Positions 22,686-30,765 of a stretch of DNA of 64,000 bases are shown here, piece after piece. Below the pieces are notes generated by a model, which had not been told where the DNA came from, searched no databases, and saw nothing but the letters and a program-made list of their open reading frames with translations. The translations under genes were made by a program, and so were the position numbers. Source of the DNA: Kineosporia corallincola (lineage in GTDB: Bacteria > Actinomycetota > Actinomycetes > Actinomycetales > Kineosporiaceae); assembly GCF_018499875.1 (NCBI RefSeq), contig NZ_JAHBAY010000003.1, positions 248,001 to 312,000 on the forward strand. The letters run 5' to 3'. Position 1 is the stretch's first letter; every line of letters starts with the position of its first letter.

Positions 22686-23983
22686 CAGACGCCCAGCCCG
22701 AGTGTCACCGAGGCCGTGCGGCTGGTGCTGCTCAGCGTGACCTGCTGCGCGACCGAGACGCCGGACGTGGTGATGCTCCAGGTTCCGTACGGCAGAAGCA
22801 CTTTGGACCCGCCCGACACGCTGGTGGTGGTGTACGAGTCACCCCCGGGACAGGTGGTGGAGGAGGCCGGGGTGATCGTGATGGTCTTGCCGGACAGGTC
22901 GAGCAGCGCCTTGTTCTGCACCTTGACGGTGACGGCGCCCATCGGGATCGTCGCGCTGCCGGGGTTGACCGTGCGCACGTCGGTGGACACCTGGGAGACG
23001 TCGCTGCCGGTGCAGGAACCCGCCTTGACGGTGCTGTACACCGCCGGGAACAGATGCAGGATCTGCGTCGGGGGGCCGGTGGCCAGGCAGGCCGCGGAAC
23101 TGGACGGGCAGGCCGCCACGGTGGTCTCGGACAGGTACGAGTTGCCGATCCGGATCGGGATACCGGTCGGCGTCACGGCACCGGTGACCGGGGAGTCGAA
23201 GGCGTAGGTGATGGCCCGCTCGGTGTCGTAGGACAGGGTGGCCCGGGCCAGTTTTCCGCCCGTGGTGCTGTCTGCCGTGATGCTCTGCGGAGTGGTCTGG
23301 GCGGCCTGTGCGTTCGCCGTCCCCACGTATCCGCTCTGGTTCGCCACGGTCCAGTAGGTGCCGTCGGACAGGCCGACGAACACCGCGCACCCGTCGTCGC
23401 CGGTCGTCACGGTCTGGGTGGTCGTGCCACCATTGAGGGTCAGGGCCACTCCGGCCGAGGGCTGCCCCTGGTAGTCACTGACCAGCACGGCCAGCGCATT
23501 CAGGCTGGAGTCGAGGGCACCTGCCCCGATGGCCCGCAGCACGTCGCCGGTGACCGGCTTGACCGATCCCATGTTCGGCCAGGTGATCGCGACCCGTACG
23601 AGTTTGTAGGCCAGCCGGTCACTGCTCTGGCCCTTGCAGGCGTTGCCGGGCTGGCTGGAGGTCAGGAAGTTGGCGTTCGTGGTGATCGTGTACACGATGT
23701 CGCCGACCTTCTGGGTGGTCACGCTCTTCCCGCTGGGGATCTCCAGGGCCGACTGGGCGCGGGCCTTCTCCAGAACCATGTCGACCAGGTCGGCGGCGGT
23801 GGTGCGGCGCAGGTTGGAGCCGGTGACCTGGGTGGCGCCGACGAAGATCCGCAGCGCTGCGGCCACCCCGACGGCGAAGACGGCCATCGCGATGACCACC
23901 TCCAGGAGTGTCATCCCCGCGGTCCGGTCCAGATCGCCCCGGTCGTGCCGGTGCCACCGACGTCGGCGGGTGAACAGCCGCAC
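22685..23983 (-). CDS. PilV-type minor pilin with fused beta-rich domains
   Basis: Leader ...DRTAG followed by MTLLEVVIAMAVFAVGVAAAL (Glu at +5) marks a PilV/PulI-type minor pilin. At 432 residues it is two to three times the usual length. After the pilin helix there is a carboxypeptidase-regulatory-like segment (VSDYQGQPSAGVALTLNGG...GCAVFVGLSDGTYWTV) and further Thr/Ser/Val-rich strand repeats ending SVTLGLGV. Such domains suggest an exposed, possibly adhesive, tip subunit. GTG start with GGGAGG four bases upstream. Gene order V-W-X is typical. Confidence 0.78.
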   Translation of the reverse strand: MRLFTRRRRWHRHDRGDLDRTAGMTLLEVVIAMAVFAVGVAAALRIFVGATQVTGSNLRRTTAADLVDMVLEKARAQSALEIPSGKSVTTQKVGDIVYTITTNANFLTSSQPGNACKGQSSDRLAYKLVRVAITWPNMGSVKPVTGDVLRAIGAGALDSSLNALAVLVSDYQGQPSAGVALTLNGGTTTQTVTTGDDGCAVFVGLSDGTYWTVANQSGYVGTANAQAAQTTPQSITADSTTGGKLARATLSYDTERAITYAFDSPVTGAVTPTGIPIRIGNSYLSETTVAACPSSSAACLATGPPTQILHLFPAVYSTVKAGSCTGSDVSQVSTDVRTVNPGSATIPMGAVTVKVQNKALLDLSGKTITITPASSTTCPGGDSYTTTSVSGGSKVLLPYGTWSITTSGVSVAQQVTLSSTSRTASVTLGLGV

Positions 23984-24064
23984 TGCGCCTCCCTCTTCTG
24001 GCGGTTCTGGGACGATCGGGAGCGGGCTGCCGGGATCGGGTGTCTCCGGTGGGGGACCGCCCGA

Positions 24065-24092
24065 GGGGCCGGCCGGGTCACCGGCCAGCCCC
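24065..24092 (-). terminator. Terminator or attenuator between pilA and pilV
   Basis: A 12-bp stem with one G-U pair (24081-24092 with 24065-24076, loop of four) lies 26 bp after the pilA stop. It has no T tract. Position suggests that most transcripts end after pilA, keeping pilin in excess over minor pilins. Confidence 0.65.
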
Positions 24093-24118
24093 TCAAGTTC
24101 CCGGTCACCCGGATGCGC

Positions 24119-24610
24119 TCAGGGCGCGATGGCGCTGGTGCAGTTGCCGGACTCCAGGCCGTTCTGGGCCGAGTACTTGTAGACCTTCTGGCTGCCGCCG
24201 TCGTTGTAGAGCGCGACGCACCAGGCCGACGAGGTCCAGCCGGTGTTGGTCAGCGGGGTGGTGTTGGCGGAGGGCGCGGTGGAGATCGTGCCGTAGGTGC
24301 CGACCGTGAGCACACCACTGCTCTGCTTGCCCACGTCGGTGTATCCGGCAGAGGTGCCGATCTGGTAGCGGCCGCTGGTCACCTGGATGGTCGGAGCGGT
24401 GGTGCCGTCCACGAAGTAGGCCGACATCTCCTTGCCGAGTGCCGAGACATCTGACTTGACCGCGCTGTCCTGGGCCTTCTTGCGCTGGCTCAGGAAGACC
24501 GGGACGGCGATGGCGGCCAGGATGCCGATGATGATCATGACGACCAGGAGTTCGATGAGGGTGAAGCCCTCGTCCTTCTCCTTCATCGACCGGTGGATGC
24601 GAGCGAGCAT
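24119..24610 (-). CDS. pilA: Major type IV pilin
   Basis: Structural subunit of the pilus. A 15-residue leader ending EKDEG precedes FTLIELLVVMIIIGILAAIA, with Glu20 as the conserved Glu5 of the mature pilin and Phe at +1. The globular part is Thr/Ser/Gly-rich and has two cysteines (C131 and C157) that could close the C-terminal D-loop by a disulphide. 163 residues, the usual size. AAGGAG lies six bases before the ATG. Flanked upstream by a sigma-28-type promoter candidate and downstream by a hairpin, so it is probably a highly expressed single-gene transcript. Confidence 0.92.
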   Translation of the reverse strand: MLARIHRSMKEKDEGFTLIELLVVMIIIGILAAIAVPVFLSQRKKAQDSAVKSDVSALGKEMSAYFVDGTTAPTIQVTSGRYQIGTSAGYTDVGKQSSGVLTVGTYGTISTAPSANTTPLTNTGWTSSAWCVALYNDGGSQKVYKYSAQNGLESGNCTSAIAP

Positions 24611-24696
24611 CGAGTGCTCCTTCTGATCTGACTGTGCGGCTTCTCCTGAGTGCGCCGCCTGGCCGGTGGACCTGGCGCGACTCGATGACTCCCGTG

Positions 24697-24725
24697 CTAT
24701 CGGCCCCCCGCGAGCCCACCTTGAG
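24697..24725 (-). promoter_or_regulatory. Candidate sigma-28/WhiG-type promoter of pilA
   Basis: Minus strand CTCAAG (24725-24720), 15 bases, then GCCGATAG (24704-24697). The -10 matches the FliA/SigD/WhiG consensus GCCGATAA at 7 of 8 positions; CTCAA is 4 of 5 to the CTAAA -35. The leader to the ATG would be about 80 nt. The same layout stands before pilT. Confidence 0.55.
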
Positions 24726-24728
24726 ACG

Positions 24729-25958
24729 TCAGCTGATCAGGTTGAACACCGAGAAGATCGGCATGTAGAGGGCCACGATCATGGCGCCGATGATCGAGCC
24801 CAGCACGGCGATCATCAGCGGCTCGATGATGCTGGTCAGGGCCTCGGTGGTGGCCTCGACCTCCTGGTCGTAGAACTCCGAGATCTTGTGCAGCATGCTG
24901 TCCATCGCGCCGGTGTCCTCGCCCACGGCCAGCATCTGCACCACCATCGGCGGGAACACCTTGTGCTCGGCCAGCGGTCCGGCCAGCGATTTACCTTGCC
25001 GCACACTGTCTTCCACGGCCTTGGCGGCATCCCGGATGACCAGGTTGCCGGCCGCCTCGCCGACGATCTCGAGGCTGCGCAGGATCGGGACACCGGCGTG
25101 CAGCATGGTGCCGAGGTTGCGGGTGAAGCGGCTGATCGAGACCTTGCGGAACAGGTCACCGAAGATCGGCACCTTGAGCTTCAGCGGGTCGACGACGCGG
25201 CGCACCTGCTCCCGGTCCTTCACCCGGCTCCAGACGATGCTGCCCGGGATGCCGAGCACCAGCAGGATCGGCGCCGCGATCTTCATCGCCGACGACAGGA
25301 ACACCAGGGCACGGGTCGGGGCGGGCAGGGTGCCGCCGAGGTCCGAGAACATCTTGCTGAAGACCGGGACGATGAACAGCAGCATGCCGACGACCGCGAT
25401 GATGGCCATGACGAAGACCACGACGGGGTAGGTCATCGCGGACTTGATCTTGGCCCGCAGCTTGACCTCCGCCTCCATGTTCTCGGCGATCTGGAGCAGC
25501 ACCTGGTCGAGGAAACCGCCGACCTCACCGGCCCGGCACATGTTGATCATCAGCGGCGGGAAGACACGCGCATGCTTGGCCATGGCCGACGACAGCGATC
25601 CCCCGCCCTCGACGTCCCCCCGGATCTCGTTGAGAACCTTGGCCAGGGGCGCACTCTCGGTCTGCTCGGCGAGGATGCTCAGGGCCTTCAGCAGCGAGAG
25701 GCCGGAGTCGATCATGGTGGCGAACTGGCGGCTCATGATCGCCAGGTCCTTCAGGTCGACCTTGTTGCTGCCCGGCAGCTTGATCTCCATGTTGAGGCCC
25801 TTGTTGGCCTCTTTCACCTGGAGCGGGGCGAACCCCATCTGCCGCAGCCGCTGGACCAGCACGTCCTCGCTGGGCGCGTCGAGCTTGCCGTTGACCAGCT
25901 TGCCCTGCTTGTCGCGGTAGGAGTACTCGAAGGTCTTCGTCGCGGTCGCCGTCGCCAT
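24729..25958 (-). CDS. pilC: PilC-type pilus platform protein
   Basis: Inner-membrane platform of the pilus machine, rotated by the ATPases. The 409 residues contain two T2SS-F domains: one at about 70-195 (DLAIMSRQFATMIDSGLSLL, FPPLMINMCRAGEVGGFLDQVL) and one at about 270-400 (SRFTRNLGTMLHAGVPILRSL, FPPMVVQMLAVGEDTGAMDSML), with membrane helices between and at the C-terminus. It begins with the Tyr-rich YSYRDKQGKLVNGKLDA segment of the family. It lies 16 bp after pilT and is probably co-transcribed with it. Confidence 0.93.
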   Translation of the reverse strand: MATATATKTFEYSYRDKQGKLVNGKLDAPSEDVLVQRLRQMGFAPLQVKEANKGLNMEIKLPGSNKVDLKDLAIMSRQFATMIDSGLSLLKALSILAEQTESAPLAKVLNEIRGDVEGGGSLSSAMAKHARVFPPLMINMCRAGEVGGFLDQVLLQIAENMEAEVKLRAKIKSAMTYPVVVFVMAIIAVVGMLLFIVPVFSKMFSDLGGTLPAPTRALVFLSSAMKIAAPILLVLGIPGSIVWSRVKDREQVRRVVDPLKLKVPIFGDLFRKVSISRFTRNLGTMLHAGVPILRSLEIVGEAAGNLVIRDAAKAVEDSVRQGKSLAGPLAEHKVFPPMVVQMLAVGEDTGAMDSMLHKISEFYDQEVEATTEALTSIIEPLMIAVLGSIIGAMIVALYMPIFSVFNLIS

Positions 25959-25974
25959 CGCGCTGCGCCTCCCC

Positions 25975-28056
25975 TCAGCCGCGGCCGGTCAGGCGCTGGA
26001 AATCGTCGGCGTGGTGCGCCTTCTCCAGGGCCTGGGCCATCTGCACCTTGCCGGCCCGCACCAACTCGGCCAGGCACTGGTCCATCGTCTGCATGCCCGA
26101 CTGGGCCCCGGCCTGCATCGCCGAGTAGATCTGGTGGGTCTTGCCCTCGCGGATCAGGTTGCGGATGGCGCCGGTCGCGAACATCACCTCGGTGGCCGCG
26201 ACCCGGCCCTTGCCGTCGGCCGAGCGCACCAGGGTCTGGCAGACCACCCCCTGCAACGCGCCGGCCAGCTGCACGCGTACCTGCTGCTGCTGTTCCGGCG
26301 GGAAGACGTCGATCACCCGGTCCACGGTCTGGGCGGCGTCCTGGGTGTGCAGGGTGCCGAACACCAGGTGCCCGGTCTCGGCCGCGGTCAGCGCCACCGA
26401 GATGGTCTCCAGGTCGCGCAGCTCACCGACCAGGATGATGTCCGGGTCCTGACGCAGCACGCTCTTCAGCGCGTTCGCGAACGAGTGCGTGTCCTCCCCC
26501 ACCTCCCGCTGGTTCACCAGACAGGCCTTGTTCGGGTGGATGAACTCGATCGGGTCCTCGACGGTCATGATGTGGTCGTGCCGGGTGCGGTTGGCCAGGT
26601 CGATCAGCGCCGCCAGGGTGGTCGACTTGCCCGAGCCGGTGGGACCGGTGACCAGCACCAGTCCCCGTGCCAGGCCGGCCATCGACGACACCTTCGGGTT
26701 GATGCCGAGCTGTTCCAGCGTCTTGATCTCGTAGGGGATCACCCGGAACACGGCGCCCATCGACTCCCGCTGCCGGTAGACGTTCACGCGGAACCGGGAC
26801 GCCCCGGGCACCGCGTAGGCGAAGTCGAGTTCGAGCGTCTCCTCGTACCGCTCTCGCTGCTTCTGGGTGAGAACGGCGTACAGCGTCGACTGGATCGCCT
26901 GCGGCGTCAGCGCCGGGTGCTCCGGGATCGCGGCCAAGTGCCCCCGGATCCGGATCAGTGGCGGGGCGCCGTTCGACAGGTGCAGGTCGGAACCGCCTTG
27001 CTGAACCAGAAAAGCAAGGACGGCGTGGAGGTCGAAACCCATTTCCTCATGGCCCCGGGACTGCTGCTGGGGCGGCCCGGAGGGTGCTGTCTGGGGCCGC
27101 GCCTGCTGCGGGGGCTGAACCTGCTGCGCGGGTGTGGCGCGCTGTGGGGCCGTGGCGTGCCTGGCCGGCTGGGGCGCCGGCTGGGGCGCCGGCTGGAGCG
27201 GTTGCTGGGCGGCGGGGGCCAGTCCGGGAATCCCCTGCTGCTGCGCCGCCGGGGCCAGGCCCGGCGAAACCTGCTGCGGGGCGGGCTGAACCGCGGGACG
27301 TGGCTGGATCATCTGGCCCGGCTGGCCCGGCTGGCCCGGCTGACCCGGCTGACCCGGCTGACCCGGCTGACCCGGCTGCGGGGCGTAGCCGGGCTGAGCT
27401 GCCTGGGCCGGCTGGGCGCCGTGGCCGGGCTGCGCCAGGTGACCCGCCTGGGCGACGTGCCCCGGCTGAATCGCCTGGCCCGGCTGAACGGTGTGACCCG
27501 GCTGGGCCCGGTGCTGCGGCTGACCCACGGCACCCGGAGCACCCACGGCACCCGGAGCACCCGGCGGGCTGGCCGGCACCGGCCGGCCGATCTGTCCCGG
27601 CGTCCCCGGCTGCGTCGGGGGGACCAGGCCGGGCGTGGGCTGCGGCTGCGCCGGGGGCTGCGGTCGCGTGGTGGGCTGGTACTGCCCGGACGGCACCAGC
27701 CCCGGCGTCCCCGGCTGCGCCTGACCCGGCTGCGCCTGACCCGCCTGCACCTGACCCGACCCCGGCTGCCCGAGACCCGACTGCGCCAGTCCCGGCTGCA
27801 CCCCGCCGGGCATCGGCTGCTGCTGGGCACCGGGTTGGGCGGCGTAGTGGCCCGGGGTTCCCGCCGTCGTCCCGGCACTGCTCTGGGGCTGGGCCGCGTA
27901 CTGCGGAACCTGCTGCTGCACAGCGTGTTGCGGAGCATGCTGAGGGGGCGGGAGCAGGCCCGGGGTGACGGTCTGCGACGCCGGCCAGGCGGATGGCTGG
28001 GCAGAGGGCTGGGCCGGGCGCAGATCCCCGGCGGGTCGTTCGGCGCTGCTGTCCAC
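25975..28056 (-). CDS. pilT: PilT-type pilus retraction ATPase with 334-residue Pro/Gln-rich extension
   Basis: The last 359 residues are a full PilT ATPase: Walker A GPTGSGKSTT (about 471-480), Asp box MTVEDPIEFIH, Walker B DPDIILVGELRD, and the His box ETGHLVFGTLHTQDAAQTVDRVIDVFP, whose AAQTVDRVIDVFP text favours PilT over PilB. The first 334 residues are an unusual Pro/Gln/Ala/Gly-rich tail with QPGQPG triplets from 9-bp DNA repeats. GTG 28056 is supported by AGGAGG five bases upstream. It heads the pilT-pilC unit; no pilB lies beside it. Confidence 0.9.
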   Translation of the reverse strand: MDSSAERPAGDLRPAQPSAQPSAWPASQTVTPGLLPPPQHAPQHAVQQQVPQYAAQPQSSAGTTAGTPGHYAAQPGAQQQPMPGGVQPGLAQSGLGQPGSGQVQAGQAQPGQAQPGTPGLVPSGQYQPTTRPQPPAQPQPTPGLVPPTQPGTPGQIGRPVPASPPGAPGAVGAPGAVGQPQHRAQPGHTVQPGQAIQPGHVAQAGHLAQPGHGAQPAQAAQPGYAPQPGQPGQPGQPGQPGQPGQPGQMIQPRPAVQPAPQQVSPGLAPAAQQQGIPGLAPAAQQPLQPAPQPAPQPARHATAPQRATPAQQVQPPQQARPQTAPSGPPQQQSRGHEEMGFDLHAVLAFLVQQGGSDLHLSNGAPPLIRIRGHLAAIPEHPALTPQAIQSTLYAVLTQKQRERYEETLELDFAYAVPGASRFRVNVYRQRESMGAVFRVIPYEIKTLEQLGINPKVSSMAGLARGLVLVTGPTGSGKSTTLAALIDLANRTRHDHIMTVEDPIEFIHPNKACLVNQREVGEDTHSFANALKSVLRQDPDIILVGELRDLETISVALTAAETGHLVFGTLHTQDAAQTVDRVIDVFPPEQQQQVRVQLAGALQGVVCQTLVRSADGKGRVAATEVMFATGAIRNLIREGKTHQIYSAMQAGAQSGMQTMDQCLAELVRAGKVQMAQALEKAHHADDFQRLTGRG
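27317..27379. repeat. Seven 9-bp repeats inside pilT
   Basis: Seven tandem copies of CCCGGCTGR (last one ends C) encode consecutive Gly-Gln-Pro triplets in the PilT N-terminal tail. Copies differ only in the last base. Confidence 0.85.
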
Positions 28057-28155
28057 CGGATCCTCCTCGGCCCCCGTGCTGGTGTCGTGCCGGGGCGGGA
28101 TGAGACGGCCACGGTCACGTCCGGGGGCGCGCGGGGGCGCCACCGGTCCGTAGCC

Positions 28156-28184
28156 GTGTCGGCCGGAACGGCGGCGTACTTGAG
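28156..28184 (-). promoter_or_regulatory. Candidate sigma-28/WhiG-type promoter of pilT
   Basis: Minus strand CTCAAG (28184-28179), 15 bases, then GCCGACAC (28163-28156). The same -35 hexamer and exact spacing as at pilA; the -10 matches GCCGATAA at 6 of 8. The leader to the GTG start would be about 95 nt. Weaker alone than the pilA copy, but the pair is mutually supporting. Confidence 0.45.
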
Positions 28185-28194
28185 GATCGGGGGA

Positions 28195-29088
28195 TCAGCG
28201 CGCGGCGAGGGCCTTCTCGCCGGCCGTGCGCATGTCGTCGAGCGGGGCGTCCAGGCCCGTCATCAGCCGCACCTGCTCGGCCGCCTGGTGCAGCAGCATC
28301 TCGAACCCGCCAACCGCGGCACCGCCCGCCCGCGACCACAGCTGCGCGGCGTCGGTGGGCCACGGATGGTACGACACGTCGAGCATCGCCCCCGCCGGGA
28401 CCCCGGTCAGGTGCGGCCGCAGCCCGGCCGCCCACTCCGAGGCGGCCTCGCCGGGCAGGGTGACGACGACCGCGTGGGCCCCCAGCACGGCGGCGTGCTC
28501 GTCGAGCGTCCCGACCCGCGCCCGCACGCCCATTCGCCGCGCCACCTCCAGCGGCAGGCCGGCCCGGGCGGCCGAACGGGCCAGCACGGTGATCCGCCCG
28601 CAGCCCAGCTCGGCCAGCGCGGCCACGGCCGAGGCCGCGGTGGCCCCGGCCCCGACCACACAGCCGGCAACCCCGCCACCTGCACCTTCAGCACTGTCAG
28701 AACCGGCCGGACCGGTCAGCCCGGTCAGCCCGGTCGAGCGCAGCGCCTGCACGATGCCGTACACGTCGGTGTTGGTGCCCACCGGCCGCCGGTCGGCGGT
28801 CCAGGTCACCGTGTTCACCGCCCCCACCGCCTCGGCGAGCGGGGTGACCTCGGCCAGCAGCGGGATCACCACGCGCTTCAGCGGCATGGTCAGCGACAGC
28901 CCGGACCAGTCCGGCCCCAGGTCGGTGAACCAGGGACCGAACGTGTCCTCGTCGAGCCGCACCGCGTCGTAGGTCCAGCCGGACAGCCCGAGCGCGTCGT
29001 AGGCGGCCCGGTGCAGCGCGGGTGACACCGAGTGCGCGATCGGGCTGCCGAGCACGGCCGCGCGATGCGCGCCCTGCGTCGTCCTCAA
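28195..29088 (-). CDS. aroE: Shikimate dehydrogenase
   Basis: NADP-dependent reduction of 3-dehydroshikimate. The shikimate site is GSPIAHSVSPALHRAAYDALG, the catalytic lysine is in SLTMPLKRVV, followed by GAVNT and TNTDVYG; the cofactor loop is VGAGATAASA. I use TTG 29088, just after the mltG stop, because it gives the normal short N-terminus; GTG 29055 would start directly at VLGSPI. The frame stays open upstream but inside mltG. A GLTGLTGPAGSDSAEGAGGG insertion precedes the cofactor loop. Confidence 0.92.
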   Translation of the reverse strand: MRTTQGAHRAAVLGSPIAHSVSPALHRAAYDALGLSGWTYDAVRLDEDTFGPWFTDLGPDWSGLSLTMPLKRVVIPLLAEVTPLAEAVGAVNTVTWTADRRPVGTNTDVYGIVQALRSTGLTGLTGPAGSDSAEGAGGGVAGCVVGAGATAASAVAALAELGCGRITVLARSAARAGLPLEVARRMGVRARVGTLDEHAAVLGAHAVVVTLPGEAASEWAAGLRPHLTGVPAGAMLDVSYHPWPTDAAQLWSRAGGAAVGGFEMLLHQAAEQVRLMTGLDAPLDDMRTAGEKALAAR

Positions 29089-29089
29089 T

Positions 29090-30229
29090 TCAGTTGCCCG
29101 GGTTCGCTTGCAGCCAGGCCTGGAACTCCTTGACGTACGTCTCGTGCTCCGCGGCGTTCTTGGCGAACTTGGTCTCACCGGTGTCCGGGTTGACGGTCAC
29201 GAAGAACAGCCAGTCACCGGGGGTGGGCTTCAGTGCCGCCTCCAGCGCCGCCTTGCCCGGGTTGCTGATCGGCCCGCCCGGCAGCCCCGCGTACATGTAG
29301 GTGTTGTACGGGCTGTCGGTCTGCCGGTCCGCGGACGTGGTGGTGACGTTGAACTTGCCGGTGGCGTAGCTGACCGTGGAGTCGAGCTGGAGCTTCATGT
29401 CGATCTTCAGCCGGTTCGAGAGCACCCGGGACACCTTGCCCATGTACTTCTCGTTGCCCGCCTCGGCCTCGACGATGCTGGCCTTGATCACGGTCTCGCG
29501 CAGCTTGGACGCCGGGATGCCGAGTTCGTCGTAGGTCTTCGTGCCGTGCTCGACCATCTCCGAGAGCGCCTGCGTGGCGGTCACGTCGGGCTCGAACGAG
29601 TAGGTCGAGGGGAACAGGAACCCCTCGAGCTTGCCGTTGGCGGCCTTCGGCAGGCCGATGTCACCTGAGGTGGCGGCCTTGGCCAGGTCGGCGCGCTTGA
29701 GCTCGAGCTTGTCGGCGATCCGGGTGAGCGCGTCGGCCACCCGCATCCCCTCGGGGATGGTGACCTGGCGGGTGATCCGGTTGTCCGGGTCGGCCAGCAG
29801 GTCCAGCGCCCCGGCGCCGCTCATCTGCTTCTTCAGCGTGTAGGTGCCGGGCTGGATGCCGGCGGCCCGGCTGTCCTCGTTCGCGGCGTCGATGAAGGCG
29901 GAAGCCGTCTTGGTGACGCCGTTCTCGACCAGCACCTGGGCAATGGTGCGACCCGACGCGCCGTCGGGGACGGTCACCTTGACGGCTCCGCTGCCCGGTC
30001 CCGCATAGTCTTTCGGCTCGGTGAGCTTCGCGACCACCGGCGACAGCGCCAGATACGCACCGTAGACACCACCGGCGGCGATGATCAGCGACACCAGCAG
30101 GACAGTCGCGGTGCGACGGCGCCGGCTCTTCTTGCGTTTACGCATCTGCCGGTCGCGCCGGCGCCTGCTCGGTGATGGGCCGGAGAACCCACCAGGGAGC
30201 ACGTCATGAAGCGACGACAAATCGCTCAC
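29090..30229 (-). CDS. mltG: MltG endolytic murein transglycosylase (YceG-like)
   Basis: Membrane-anchored enzyme that cleaves nascent glycan strands. A basic cytoplasmic end (RRRRDRQMRKRKKSRRRR) precedes one membrane helix (about 40-62), a LysM-like domain (VPDGASGRTIAQVLVENGV) and the catalytic domain with GKLEGFLFPSTY, KASIVEAEAGNEKYMGKV (catalytic Glu), LQLDSTVSYATG and YNTYMYAGLPGGPISNPG. 379 residues from a GTG start. The alaS-ruvX-mltG-aroE order is conserved in actinobacteria. Confidence 0.94.
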   Translation of the reverse strand: MSDLSSLHDVLPGGFSGPSPSRRRRDRQMRKRKKSRRRRTATVLLVSLIIAAGGVYGAYLALSPVVAKLTEPKDYAGPGSGAVKVTVPDGASGRTIAQVLVENGVTKTASAFIDAANEDSRAAGIQPGTYTLKKQMSGAGALDLLADPDNRITRQVTIPEGMRVADALTRIADKLELKRADLAKAATSGDIGLPKAANGKLEGFLFPSTYSFEPDVTATQALSEMVEHGTKTYDELGIPASKLRETVIKASIVEAEAGNEKYMGKVSRVLSNRLKIDMKLQLDSTVSYATGKFNVTTTSADRQTDSPYNTYMYAGLPGGPISNPGKAALEAALKPTPGDWLFFVTVNPDTGETKFAKNAAEHETYVKEFQAWLQANPGN

Positions 30230-30242
30230 GCCGCGGCCTCGC

Positions 30243-30752
30243 TCACGTCAGTGCCTCTCCATGGCCAGGATCCGGGCCATCCGGATCCGATTCCAGGACG
30301 ACCGGTGCCCCCGGCGGCCGGCCGGAGGCACGTTCGCCGTCCAGCGCCGACTGAAGGATCACCACCGCCGCCGCCTGATCGACGACAGGACGGCGTTTTC
30401 GCCCTTTCACACCAGCCTCCCGCAGGCGCTGGTGTGCGGTCACGGTACTCAGCCGCTCGTCCACGAGGCGAACCGGGATCGGTGCCACGCGACGTGCGAC
30501 CTCGACAGCGTACGCGCGCGCAAGGCCCGCCGCTGCCCCCTCGGCCCCGGAAAGTGACCGCGGAAGGCCCACGATTACCTCACACACCGACAGTTCGGTC
30601 ACGAGGAGTGAAATACGTTCATAGTGGGATGTGCTGCCCTCGACCACCGCGACGGTCTCGAGGGGGGTGGCGAGGAACCCGGCAGCGTCCGAGCGGGAAA
30701 GTCCCACCCGGACGCTGCCGACGTCCACGCCCATCCGGACGCCCTGCCTCAT
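30243..30752 (-). CDS. ruvX: RuvX/YqgF Holliday-junction-resolvase-like protein
   Basis: RNase H-fold protein linked to 16S rRNA 5' maturation and recombination. Motifs: MGVDVGSVRVGLSRSD (first catalytic Asp), EVIVGLPRSLSG, VRLVDERLSTVTA (Glu) and RRPVVDQAAAVVILQ (last Asp). ATG 30752 (MRQGVRMGVDVGS) follows the alaS stop by 13 bp; a longer open frame upstream lies inside alaS and is not conserved. 169 residues, slightly longer at the Pro/Asp-rich C-terminus. Confidence 0.93.
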   Translation of the reverse strand: MRQGVRMGVDVGSVRVGLSRSDAAGFLATPLETVAVVEGSTSHYERISLLVTELSVCEVIVGLPRSLSGAEGAAAGLARAYAVEVARRVAPIPVRLVDERLSTVTAHQRLREAGVKGRKRRPVVDQAAAVVILQSALDGERASGRPPGAPVVLESDPDGPDPGHGEALT

Positions 30753-30765
30753 CGCCTGACCGGTT

